A DNA stretch of 64,000 nt from Bathymodiolus brooksi (taxonomy: Eukaryota > Mollusca > Bivalvia > Mytilida > Modiolidae): NCBI GenBank assembly GCA_963680875.1, contig OY804575.1, forward strand, positions 31,090,494-31,154,493, in the 5' to 3' direction. A program made the position numbers and the translations under genes. Position 1 is the stretch's first letter; every line of letters starts with the position of its first letter. The notes beneath the pieces were generated by a model, which was not told the origin of the DNA, did no database searches, and was given only the letters and a program-made list of their open reading frames with translations. Below, piece after piece: positions 31,678 to 46,063 of the stretch.

Positions 31678-32400
31678 CTGAAAAACAAGAGATACCACAC
31701 TATCTGAACAGTTCTAAAATCTAATCGAAAAACAAGATATCCACACTATCTGAACAGCTTCAAAATCTAACTGAAAACAAGAGATACCCCTCTGTCGGAA
31801 AAGTTCCAAAATCTAACGGAAAAAAGAGACCCACACTGTCGAAACAGTTCTACAATCTAACAGAAAAACAAGAGATACCACACTGTCGGAAGAGTTCCAA
31901 AATCTGACCAAAAAACAAGAGATACCACACTGTCGGAACAGTTCTACAATCTAATCGAAAAACAAGAGATACCACACTGTCGGAACAGTTCTACAATCTA
32001 ACAGAAAAACAAGAGATACCACACTGTCGGAACAGTTCTAAAATCTAACAGAAAAACAAGAGATACCACACTGTCGGAAGAATTCCAAAATCTAACCGAA
32101 ACACAAGAGATACAACACTGTCGGAACAGTTCTACAATCTAATCGAAAAACAAGAGTTCCACACTATCTGAACAGCTTCAAAATCTAACTGAAAACAAGA
32201 GATACCCCACTGTTGGAACAGTTCCAAAATCTAACCGGAAACAAGAGATCCACACTGTCGGAATATTTCTACAATCTAACAGAAAAACAAGAGATACCAT
32301 ACTGTCGGAACAGTTCTAAAATCTAATCGAAAAATAAGAGATCCACACTATCTGAACAGTTCCAAAATCTAACTGAAAACAAGAGATACCACATTGTCGG
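31678..32400. repeat. degenerate left edge of the satellite array
   Basis: Monomers here are irregular (ACTATCTGAACAG, CCCCTCTGTCGG, GAAACAAGAGATCC variants) and differ more from each other than in the core. This is the usual state of satellite edges that escape homogenisation. Confidence 0.7.
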
Positions 32401-35400
32401 AACAGTTCTACAATCTAACAGAAAAACAAGAGATACCACATTGTCGGAACAGTTCTACAATCTAAGCGAAAAACAAGAAATACCACCACTGTCGGAACAG
32501 TTCTACAATCTACCCGAAAAACAAGAGATACCACACTGTCGGAACAGTTCTACAATCTAACCGAAAAACAAGAGATACCACACTGTCGGAACAGTTCTAC
32601 AATCTAACAGAAAAACAAGAGATACCACACTGTCGGAACAGTTCTACAATCTAACCGAAAAACAAGAGATACCACACTGTCGGAACAGTTCTACAATCTA
32701 ACCGAAAAACAAGAGATACCACTCTGTCGGAACAGTTCTACAATCTAACCAAAAAACAAGAGATACCACACTGTCGGAACAGTTCCAAAATTTAACAGAA
32801 AAACAAGAGATACACACTGTCGGAACAGTTCTAAAATCTAACAGAAAAACAAGAGATACACACTGTCGGATCAGTTCTAAAATCTAACAGAAAAACAAGA
32901 GATACACACTGTCGGAACAGTTCTAAAATCTAACAGAAAAACAAGAGATACCACACTGTCGGAACAGTTCTACAATCTAACATAAAAACAAGAGATACCA
33001 CACTGTCGGAACAGTTCTACAATCTAACAGAAAAACAAGAGATACCACACTGTCGGAACAGTTCCAAGATCTAACAGAAAGAGAAGAGATACCACACTGT
33101 CGGAACAATTCCAAGATTTAACAGAAAGACAAGAGATACCACACTGTAGGAACAGTTCTACAATCTAACAAAAAAACAAGGGATACCACACTGTCGGAAC
33201 AGTTCCAAAATTTAACAGAAAAACAAGAGATACACACTGTCGGAACAGTTCTAAAATCTAACAGAAAAACAAGATATACACACTGTCGGAACAGTTCTAC
33301 AATCTAACAGAAAAACAAGAGCTACCACACTGTCGGAACAGTTCTACAATCTAACAGAAAAACAAGGGATACCACACTGTCGGAACAGTTCTACAATCTA
33401 ACAGAAAGTGAAGAAATACCACACTGTCGAAACAATTCCAAGATCTAACAGAAAGACAAGAGATACCACACTGTCGGAACAGTTCCAAGATCTAACAGAA
33501 AGAGAAGAGATACCACACTGTCGGAACAATTCCAAGATTTAACAGAAAGACAAGAGATACCACACTGTCGGAACAGTTCTAAAATCTAATAGAAAAACAA
33601 GAGATATCACACTGTCGGAACAGTTCTAAAATCTAACAGAAAAACAAGAGATACCACACTGTCGGAACAGTTCTACAACCTAACAGAAAAACAAGAGATA
33701 CCACACTGTCGGAACAGTTGTAAAATCTAACCAAAAAACAAGAGATTCCACACCTTCAGAACAGTTCCAAATATTAACCGAAAAACAAGAGATACACACT
33801 GTTGAAACAGTTCTAAAATCTAACATAAAAACAAGAGATACCACACTGTCGGAACAGTTCTACAATCTAAAAGAAAAACAAGAGATACCATACTGTCGGA
33901 ACAGTTCTAAAATCTAATCGAAAAATAAGAGATCCACACTATCTGAACAGTTCCAAAATCTAACTGAAAACAAGAGATACCACATTGTAGGAACAGTTCT
34001 ACAATCTAACAGAAAAACAAGAGATACCACATTGTCGGAACAGTCCTACAATCTAAGCGAAAAACAAGAAATACCACACTGTCGGAACAGTTCTACAATA
34101 TACTCGAAAAACAAGAGATACCACACTGTCGGAACAGTTCTACAATCTAACCGAAAAACAAGAGATACCACACTGTCGGAACAGTTCTACAATCTAACAG
34201 AAAAACAAGAGATACCACACTGTCGGAACAGTTCTACAATCTAACCGAAAAACAAGAGATACCACACTGTCGGAACAGTTCTACAATCTAACCGAAAAAC
34301 AAGAGATACCACTCTGTAGGAACAGTTCCAAAATTTAACAGAAAAACAAGAGATACACACTGTCGGAACAGTTCTAAAATCTAACAGAAAAACAAGAGAT
34401 ACACACTGTCGGAACAGTTCTAAAATCTAACAGAAAAACAAGAGATACACACTGTCGGACCAGTTCTACAATCTAACAGAAAAACAAGAGATACACACTG
34501 TCGGAACAGTTCTAAAATCTAACAGAAAAACAAGAGATACCACACTGTCGGAACAGTTCTACAATCTAACATAAAAACAAGAGATACCACACTGTCGGAA
34601 CAGTTCTACAATCTAACAGAAAAACAAGAGATACCACACTGTCGGAACAATTCCAAGATTTAACAGAAAGACAAGAGATACCACACTGTAGGAACAGTTC
34701 TACAATCTAACCAAAAAACAAGAGATACCACACTGTCGGAACAGTTCCAAAATTTAACAGAAAAACAAGAGATACACACTGTCGGAACAGTTCTAAAATC
34801 TAACAGAAAAACAAGATATACACACTGTCGGAACAGTTCTAAAATCTAACAGAAAAACAAGAGATACCACACTGTCGGAACAATTCTACAATCTAACAGA
34901 AAAACAAGAGCTACCACACTGTCGGAACAGTTCTACAATCTAACAGAAAAACAAGAGATACCACACTGTCGAAACACATCTACAATCTAACAGAAAAAAC
35001 AAGAGATACCACACTGTCGGAACAGTTCTACAATCTAACAGAAAGTGAAGAGATACCACACTGTCGAAACAATTCCAAGATCTAACAGAAAGACAAGAGA
35101 TACCACACTGTCGAAACAGTTGCAAGATCTAACAGAAAGAGAAGAGATACCACATTGTCGGAACAATTCCAAGATTTAACAGAAAGACAAGAGATACCAC
35201 ACTGTCGGAACAGTTCTAAAATCTAATAGAAAAACAAGAGATATCACACTGTCGGAACAGTTCTACAATCTAACCGAAAAACAAGAGATACCACACTGTC
35301 GGAACAGTTCTACAATCTAACAGAAAAACAAGAGATACCACACTGTCGGAACAGTTCTACAATCTAACCGAAAAACAAGAGATACCACACTGTCGGAACA

Positions 35401-38400
35401 GTTCTACAATCTAACCGAAAAACAAGAGATACCACTCTGTCGGAACAGTTCTACAATCTAACCAAAAAACAAGAGATACCACACTGTCGGAACAGTTCCA
35501 AAATTTAACAGAAAAACAAGAGATACACACTGTCGGAACAGTTCTAAAATCTAACAGAAAAACAAGAGATACACATTGTCGGATCAGTTCTAAAATCTAA
35601 CAGAAAAACAAGAGATACACACTGTCGGAACAGTTCTAAAATCTAACAGAAAAACAAAAGATACCACACTGTCGGAACAGTTCTACAATCTAACATAAAA
35701 ACAAGAGATACCACACTGTCGGAACAGTTCTACAATCTAACAGAAAAACAATAGATACCACACTGTCGGAACAGTTCCAAGATCTAACAGAAAGAGAAGA
35801 GATACCACACTGTCGGAACAATTCCAAGATTTAACAGAAAGACAAGAGATACCACACTGTAGGAACAGTTCTACAATCTAATCAAAAAACAAGAGATACC
35901 ACACTGTCGGAACAGTTCCAAAATTTAACAGAAAAACAAGAGATACACACTGTCGGAACAGTTCTAAAATCTAACAGAAAAACAAGATATACACACTGTC
36001 GGAACAGTTCTAAAATCTAACAGAAAAACAAGAGATACCACACTGTCGGAACAGTTCTACAATCTAACAGAAAAACAAGAGCTACCACACTGTCGGAACA
36101 GTTCTACAATCTAACAGAAAAACAAGAGATACCACAATGTCGAAACAGATCTACAATCTAACAGAAAAAACAAGAGATACCACACTGTCGGAACAGTTCT
36201 ACAATCTAACAGAAAGTGAAGAGATACCACACTGTCGAAACAATTCCAAGATCTAACAGAAAGACAAGAGATACCACACTGTCGGAACAGTTCCAAGATC
36301 TAACAGAAAGAGAAGTGATACCACACTGTCGGAACAATTCCAAGATTTAACAGAAAGACAAGAGATACCACACTGTCGGAACAGTTCTAAAATCTAATAG
36401 AAAAACAAGAGATATCACACTGTCGGAACAGTTCTAAAATCTAACAGAAAAACAAGAGATACCACACTGTCGGAACAGTTCTACAACCTAACAGAAAAAC
36501 AAGAGATACCACACTGTCGGAACAGTTGTAAAACCTAACCAAAAAACAAGAGATTCCACACTTTCAGAACAGTTCCAAATATTAACCGAAAAACAAGAGA
36601 TACCACACTGTTGAAACAGTTCTAAAATCTAACATAAAAACAAGAGATACCACACTGTCGGAACAGTTCTACAATCTAAAAGAAAAACAAGAGATACCAT
36701 ACTGTCGGAACAGTTCTAAAATCTAATCGAAAAATAAGAGATCCACACTATCTGAACAGTTCCAAAATCTAACTGAAAACAAGAGATACCACATTGTCGG
36801 AACAGTTCTACAATCTAACAGAAAAACAAGAGATACCACATTGTCGGAACAGTTCTACAATCTAAGCGAAAAACAAGAAATACCACACTGTCGGAACAGT
36901 TCTACAATCTACCCGAAAAAAAAGAGATACCACACTGTCGGAACAGTTCTACAATCTACCCGAAAAACAAGAGATACCACACTGTCGGAACAGTTCTACA
37001 ATCTAACAGAAAAACAAGAGATACCACACTGTCGGAACAGTTCTACAATCTAACCGAAAAACAAGAGATACCACACTGTCGGAACAGTTCTACAATCTAA
37101 CCGAAAAACAAGAGATACCACTCTGTCGGAACAGTTCTACAATCTAACCAAAAAACAAGAGATACCACACTGTCGGAACAGTTCCACAATTTAACAGAAA
37201 AACAAGAGATACACACTGTCGGAACAGTTCTAAAATCTAACAGAAAAACAAGAGATACACACTGTCGGATCAGTTCTAAAATCTAACAGAAAAACAAGAG
37301 ATACACACTGTCGGAACAGTTCTAAAATCTAACATAAAAACAAGAGATACCACACTGTCGGAACAGTTCTACAATCTAACAGAAAAACAAGAGATACCAC
37401 ACTGTCGGAACAGTTCCAAGATCTAACAGAAAGAGAAGAGATACCACACTGTCGGAACAATTCCAAGATTTAACAGAAAGACAAGAGATACCACACTGTA
37501 GGAACAGTTCTACAATCTAACCAAAAAACAAGAGATACCACACTGTCGGAACAGTTCCAAAATTTAACAGAAAAACAAGAGATACACACTGTCGGAACAG
37601 TTCTAAAATCTAACAGAAAAACAAGATATACACACTGTCGGAACAGTTCTAAAATCTAACAGAAAAACAAGAGATACCACACTGTCGGAACAGTTCTACA
37701 ATCTAACAGAAAAACAAGAGCTACCACACTGTCGGAACAGTTCTACAATCTAACAGAAAAACAAGAGATACCACACTGTCGGAACAGTTCTACAATCTAA
37801 CAGAAAGTGAAGAGATACCACACTGTCGAAACAATTCCAAGATCTAACAGAAAGACAAGAGATACCACACTGTCGAAACAGTTGCAAGATCTAACAGAAA
37901 GAGAAGAGATACCACACTGTCGGAACAATTCCAAGATTTAACAGAAAGACAAGAGATACCACACTGTCGGAACAGTTCTAAAATCTAATAGAAAAACAAG
38001 AGATATCACACTGTCGGAACAGTTCTAAAATCTAACAGAAAAACAAGAGATACCACACTGTCGGAACAGTTCTACAACCTAACAGAAAAACAAGAGATAC
38101 CACACTGTCGGAACAGTTGTAAAATCTAACCAAAAAACAAGAGATTCCACACTTTCAGAACAGTTCCAAATATTAACCGAAAAACAAGAGATACACACTG
38201 TTGAAACAGTTCTAAAATCTAACATAAAAACAAGAGATACCACACTGTCGGAACAGTTCTACAATCTAAAAGAAAAACAAGAGATACCATACTGTCGGAA
38301 CAGTTCTAAAATCTAATCGAAAAATAAGAGATCCACACTATCTGAACAGTTCCAAAATCTAACTGAAAACAAGAGATACCACATTGTCGGAACAGTTCTA

Positions 38401-40352
38401 CAATCTAACAGAAAAACAAGAGATACCACATTGTCGGAACAGTTCTACAATCTAACAGAAAAACAAGAGATACCACACTGTCAAAACAGATCTACAATCT
38501 AACAGAAAAAACAAGAGATACCACACTGTCGGAACAGTTCTACAATCTAACAGAAAGTGAAGAGATACCACACTGTCGAAACAATTCCAAGATCTAACAG
38601 AAAGACAAGAGATACCACACTGTCGAAACAGTTGCAAGATCTAACAGAAAGAGAAGAGATACCACATTGTCGGAACAATTCCAAGATTTAACAGAAAGAC
38701 AAGAGATACCACACTGTCGGAACAGTTCTAAAATCTAATAGAAAAACAAGAGATATCACACTGTCGGAACAGTTCTACAATCTAACCGAAAAACAAGAGA
38801 TACCACACTGTCGGAACAGTTCTACAATCTAACAGAAAAACAAGAGATACCACACTGTCGGAACAGTTCTACAATCTAACCGAAAAACAAGAGATACCAC
38901 ACTGTCGGAACAGTTCTACAATCTAACCGAAAAACAAGAGATACCACTCTGTCGGAACAGTTCTACAATCTAACCAAAAAACAAGAGATACCACACTGTC
39001 GGAACAGTTCCAAAATTTAACAGAAAAACAAGAGATACACACTGTCGGAACAGTTCTAAAATCTAACAGAAAAACAAGAGATACACATTGTCGGATCAGT
39101 TCTAAAATCTAACAGAAAAACAAGAGATACACACTGTCGGAACAGTTCTAAAATCTAACAGAAAAACAAAAGATACCACACTGTCGGAACAGTTCTACAA
39201 TCTAACATAAAAACAAGAGATACCACACTGTCGGAACAGTTCTACAATCTAACAGAAAAACAATAGATACCACACTGTCGGAACAGTTCCAAGATCTAAC
39301 AGAAAGAGAAGAGATACCACACTGTCGGAACAATTCCAAGATTTAACAGAAAGACAAGAGATACCACACTGTAGGAACAGTTCTACAATCTAATCAAAAA
39401 ACAAGAGATACCACACTGTCGGAACAGTTCCAAAATTTAACAGAAAAACAAGAGATACACACTGTCGGAACAGTTCTAAAATCTAACAGAAAAACAAGAT
39501 ATACACACTGTCGGAACAGTTCTAAAATCTAACAGAAAAACAAGAGATACCACACTGTCGGAACAGTTCTACAATCTAACAGAAAAACAAGAGCTACCAC
39601 ACTGTCGGAACAGTTCTACAATCTAACAGAAAAACAAGAGATACCACAATGTCGAAACAGATCTACAATCTAACAGAAAAAACAAGAGATACCACACTGT
39701 CGGAACAGGTCTACAATCTAACAGAAAGTGAAGAGATACCACACTGTCGAAACAATTCCAAGATCTAACAGAAAGACAAGAGATACCACACTGTCGGAAC
39801 AGTTCCAAGATCTAACAGAAAGAGAAGAGATACCACACTGTCGGAACAATTCCAAGATTTAACAGAAAGACAAGAGATACCACACTGTCGGAACAGTTCT
39901 AAAATCTAATAGAAAAACAAGAGATATCACACTGTCGGAACAGTTCTAAAATCTAACAGAAAAACAAGAGATACCACACTGTCGGAACAGTTCTACAACC
40001 TAACAGAAAAACAAGAGATACCACACTGTCGGAACAGTTGTAAAATCTAACCAAAAAACAAGAGATTCCACACTTTCAGAACAGTTCCAAATATTAACCG
40101 AAAAACAAGAGATACCACACTGTTGAAACAGTTCTAAAATCTAACATAAAAACAAGAGATACCACACTGTCGGAACAGTTCTACAATCTAAAAGAAAAAC
40201 AAGAGATACCATACTGTCGGAACAGTTCTAAAATCTAATCGAAAAATAAGAGATCCACACTATCTGAACAGTTCCAAAATCTAACTGAAAACAAGAGATA
40301 CCACATTGTCGGAACAGTTCTACAATCTAACAGAAAAACAAGAGATACCACA

Positions 40353-43300
40353 TTGTCGGAACAGTTCTACAATCTAAGCGAAAAACAAGAAATACCACAC
40401 TGTCGGAACAGTTCTACAATCTACCCGAAAAAAAAGAGATACCACACTGTCGGAACAGTTCTACAATCTACCCGAAAAACAAGAGATACCACACTGTCGG
40501 AACAGTTCTACAATCTAACAGAAAAACAAGAGATACCACACTGTCGGAACAGTTCTACAATCTAACCGAAAAACAAGAGATACCACACTGTCGGAACAGT
40601 TCTACAATCTAACCGAAAAACAAGAGATACCACTCTGTCGGAACAGTTCTACAATCTAACCAAAAAACAAGAGATACCACACTGTCGGAACAGTTCCACA
40701 ATTTAACAGAAAAACAAGAGATACACACTGTCGGAACAGTTCTAAAATCTAACAGAAAAACAAGAGATACACACTGTCGGATCAGTTCTAAAATCTAACA
40801 GAAAAACAAGAGATACACACTGTCGGAACAGTTCTAAAATCTAACATAAAAACAAGAGATACCACACTGTCGGAACAGTTCTACAATCTAACAGAAAAAC
40901 AAGAGATACCACACTGTCGGAACAGTTTCAAGATCTAACAGAAAGAGAAGAGATACCACATTGTCGGAACAATTCCAAGATTTAACAGAAAGACAAGAGA
41001 TACCACACTCTCGGAACAGTTCTAAAATCTAATAGAAAAACAAGAGATATCACACTGTCGGAACAGTTCTACAATCTAACCGAAAAACAAGAGATACCAC
41101 ACTGTCGGAACAGTTCTACAATCTAACAGAAAAACAAGAGATACCACACTGTCGGAACAGTTCTACAATCTAACCGAAAAACAAGAGATACCACACTGTC
41201 GGAACAGTTCTACAATCTAACCGAAAAACAAGAGATACCACTCTGTCGGAACAGTTCTACAATCTAACCAAAAAACAAGAGATACCACACTGTCGGAACA
41301 GTTCCAAAATTTAACAGAAAAACAAGAGATACACACCGTCGGAACAGTTCTAAAATCTAACAGAAAAACAAGAGATACACATTGTTGGATCAGTTCTAAA
41401 ATCTAACAGAAAAACAAGAGATACACACTGTCGGAACAGTTCTAAAATCTAACAGAAAAACAAAAGATACCACACTGTCGGAACAGTTCTACAATCTAAC
41501 ATAAAAACAAGAGATACCACACTGTCGGAACAGTTCTACAATCTAACAGAAAAACAATAGATACCACACTGTCGGAACAGTTCCAAGATCTAACAGAAAG
41601 AGAAGAGATACCACACTGTCGGAACAATTCCAAGATTTAACAGAAAGACAAGAGATACCACACTGTAGGAACAGTTCTACAATATAATCAAAAAACAAGA
41701 GATACCACACTGTCGGAACAGTTCCAAAATTTAACAGAAAAACAAGAGATACACACTGTCGGAACAGTTCTAAAATCTAACAGAAAAACAAGATATACAC
41801 ACTGTCGGAACAGTTCTAAAATCTAACAGAAAAACAAGAGATACCACACTGTCGGAACAGTTCTACAATCTAACAGAAAAACAAGAGCTACCACACTGTC
41901 GGAACAGTTCTACAATCTAACAGAAAAACAAGAGATACCACAATGTCGAAACAGATCTACAATCTAACAGAAAAAACAAGAGATACCACACTGTCGGAAC
42001 AGGTCTACAATCTAACAGAAAGTGAAGAGATACCACACTGTCGAAACAATTCCAAGATCTAACAGAAAGACAAGAGATACCACACTGTCGGAACAGTTCC
42101 AAGATCTAACAGAAAGAGAAGAGATACCACACTGTCGGAACAATTCCAAGATTTAACAGAAAGACAAGAGATACCACACTGTCGGAACAGTTCTAAAATC
42201 TAATAGAAAAACAAGAGATATCACACTGTCGGAACAGTTCTAAAATCTAACAGAAAAACAAGAGATACCACACTGTCGGAACAGTTCTACAACCTAACAG
42301 AAAAACAAGAGATACCACACTGTCGGAACAGTTGTAAAATCTAACCAAAAAACAAGAGATTCCACACTTTCAGAACAGTTCCAAATATTAACCGAAAAAC
42401 AAGAGATACCACACTGTTGAAACAGTTCTAAAATCTAACATAAAAACAAGAGATACCACACTGTCGGAACAGTTCTACAATCTAAAAGAAAAACAAGAGA
42501 TACCATACTGTCGGAACAGTTCTAAAATCTAATCGAAAAATAAGAGATCCACACTATCTGAACAGTTCCAAAATCTAACTGAAAACAAGAGATACCACAT
42601 TGTCGGAACAGTTCTACAATCTAACAGAAAAACAAGAGATACCACATTGTCGGAACAGTTCTACAATCTAAGCGAAAAACAAGAAATACCACACTGTCGG
42701 AACAGTTCTACAATCTACCCGAAAAAAAAGAGATACCACACTGTCGGAACAGTTCTACAATCTACCCGAAAAACAAGAGATACCACACTGTCGGAACAGT
42801 TCTACAATCTAACAGAAAAACAAGAGATACCACACTGTCGGAACAGTTCTACAATCTAACCGAAAAACAAGAGATACCACACTGTCGGAACAGTTCTACA
42901 ATCTAACCGAAAAACAAGAGATACCACTCTGTCGGAACAGTTCTACAATCTAACCAAAAAACAAGAGATACCACACTGTCGGAACAGTTCCACAATTTAA
43001 CAGAAAAACAAGAGATACACACTGTCGGAACAGTTCTAAAATCTAACAGAAAAACAAGAGATACACACTGTCGGATCAGTTCTAAAATCTAACAGAAAAA
43101 CAAGAGATACACACTGTCGGAACAGTTCTAAAATCTAACATAAAAACAAGAGATACCACACTGTCGGAACAGTTCTACAATCTAACAGAAAAACAAGAGA
43201 TACCACACTGTCGGAACAGTTCCAAGATCTAACAGAAAGAGAAGAGATACCACATTGTCGGAACAATTCCAAGATTTAACAGAAAGACAAGAGATACCAC

Positions 43301-44940
43301 ACTGTCGGAACAGTTCTAAAATCTAATAGAAAAACAAGAGATATCACACTGTCGGAACAGTTCTACAATCTAACCGAAAAACAAGAGATACCACACTGTC
43401 GGAACAGTTCTACAATCTAACAGAAAAACAAGAGATACCACACTGTCGGAACAGTTCTACAATCTAACCGAAAAACAAGAGATACCACACTGTCGGAACA
43501 GTTCTACAATCTAACCGAAAAACAAGAGATACCACTCTGTCGGAACAGTTCTACAATCTAACCAAAAAACAAGAGATACCACACTGTCGGAACAGTTCCA
43601 AAATTTAACAGAAAAACAAGAGATACACACTGTCGGAACAGTTCTAAAATCTAACAGAAAAACAAGAGATACACATTGTCGGATCAGTTCTAAAATCTAA
43701 CAGAAAAACAAGAGATACACACTGTCGGAACAGTTCTAAAATCTAACAGAAAAACAAAAGATACCACACTGTCGGAACAGTTCTACAATCTAACATAAAA
43801 ACAAGAGATACCACACTGTCGGAACAGTTCTACAATCTAACAGAAAAACAATAGATACCACACTGTCGGAACAGTTCCAAGATCTAACAGAAAGAGAAGA
43901 GATACCACACTGTCGGAACAATTCCAAGATTTAACAGAAAGACAAGAGATACCACACTGTAGGAACAGTTCTACAATCTAATCAAAAAACAAGAGATACC
44001 ACACTGTCGGAACAGTTCCAAAATTTAACAGAAAAACAAGAGATACACACTGTCGGAACAGTTCTAAAATCTAACAGAAAAACAAGATATACACACTGTC
44101 GGAACAGTTCTAAAATCTAACAGAAAAACAAGAGATACCACACTGTCGGAACAGTTCTACAATCTAACAGAAAAACAAGAGCTACCACACTGTCGGAACA
44201 GTTCTACAATCTAACAGAAAAACAAGAGATACCACAATGTCGAAACAGATCTACAATCTAACAGAAAAAACAAGAGATACCACACTGTCGGAACAGGTCT
44301 ACAATCTAACAGAAAGTGAAGAGATACCACACTGTCGAAACAATTCCAAGATCTAACAGAAAGACAAGAGATACCACACTGTCGGAACAGTTCCAAGATC
44401 TAACAGAAAGAGAAGAGATACCACACTGTCGGAACAATTCCAAGATTTAACAGAAAGACAAGAGATACCACACTGTCGGAACAGTTCTAAAATCTAATAG
44501 AAAAACAAGAGATATCACACTGTCGGAACAGTTCTAAAATCTAACAGAAAAACAAGAGATACCACACTGTCGGAACAGTTCTACAACCTAACAGAAAAAC
44601 AAGAGATACCACACTGTCGGAACAGTTGTAAAATCTAACCAAAAAACAAGAGATTCCACACTTTCAGAACAGTTCCAAATATTAACCGAAAAACAAGAGA
44701 TACCACACTGTTGAAACAGTTCTAAAATCTAACATAAAAACAAGAGATACCACACTGTCGGAACAGTTCTACAATCTAAAAGAAAAACAAGAGATACCAT
44801 ACTGTCGGAACAGTTCTAAAATCTAATCGAAAAATAAGAGATCCACACTATCTGAACAGTTCCAAAATCTAACTGAAAACAAGAGATACCACATTGTCGG
44901 AACAGTTCTACAATCTAACAGAAAAACAAGAGATACCACA
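40353..44940. repeat. two tandem 2294-bp higher-order repeats
   Basis: Landmark monomers (TCTAAGCGAAAAACAAGAAA, then two TCTACCCGAAAA variants) occur at 40353, 42647 and 44941, exactly 2294 bp apart. A second landmark (ACAATGTCGAAACAGATC) at 39635, 41929 and 44223 has the same period. The two copies are almost identical by eye. 2294 bp is about 49 monomers. Confidence 0.9.
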
Positions 44941-46063
44941 TTGTCGGAACAGTTCTACAATCTAAGCGAAAAACAAGAAATACCACACTGTCGGAACAGT
45001 TCTACAATCTACCCGAAAAAAAAGAGATACCACACTGTCGGAACAGTTCTACAATCTACCCGAAAAACAAGAGATACCACACTGTCGGAACAGTTCTACA
45101 ATCTAACAGAAAAACAAGAGATACCACACTGTCGGAACAGTTCTACAATCTAACCGAAAAACAAGAGATACCACACTGTCGGAACAGTTCTACAATCTAA
45201 CCGAAAAACAAGAGATACCACTCTGTCGGAACAGTTCTACAATCTAACCAAAAAACAAGAGATACCACACTGTCGGAACAGTTCCACAATTTAACAGAAA
45301 AACAAGAGATACACACTGTCGGAACAGTTCTAAAATCTAACAGAAAAACAAGAGATACACACTGTCGGATCAGTTCTAAAATCTAACAGAAAAACAAGAG
45401 ATACACACTGTCGGAACAGTTCTAAAATCTAACATAAAAACAAGAGATACCACACTGTCGGAACAGTTCTACAATCTAACAGAAAAACAAGAGATACCAC
45501 ACTGTCGGAACAGTTCCAAGATCTAACAGAAAGAGAAGAGATACCACACTGTCGGAACAATTCCAAGATTTAACAGAAAGACAAGAGATACCACACTGTC
45601 GGAACAGTTCTAAAATCTAATAGAAAAACAAGAGATATCACACTGTCGGAACAGTTCTAAAATCTAACAGAAAAACAAGAGATACCACACTGTCGGAACA
45701 GTTCTACAACCTAACAGAAAAACAAGAGATACCACACTGTCGGAACAGTTGTAAAATCTAACCAAAAAACAAGAGATTCCACACTTTCAGAACAGTTCTA
45801 AATATTAACCGAAAAACAAGAGATACCACACTGTTGAAACAGTTCTAAAATCTAACATAAAAACAAGAGATACCACACTGTCGGAACAGTTCTACAATCT
45901 AAAAGAAAAACAAGAGATACCATACTGTCGGAACAGTTCTAAAATCTAATCGAAAAATAAGAGATCCACACTATCTGAACAGTTCCAAAATCTAACTGAA
46001 AACAAGAGATACCACATTGTCGGAACAGTTCTACAATCTAACAGAAAAACAAGAGATACCACA
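44941..46063. repeat. 1123-bp higher-order block
   Basis: Same landmark at 44941 and 46064, 1123 bp apart (about 24 monomers). It equals one part of the 2294-bp repeat; the other part is 1171 bp (1123 + 1171 = 2294). The same 1123-bp block returns at 51728-52850. Confidence 0.88.
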
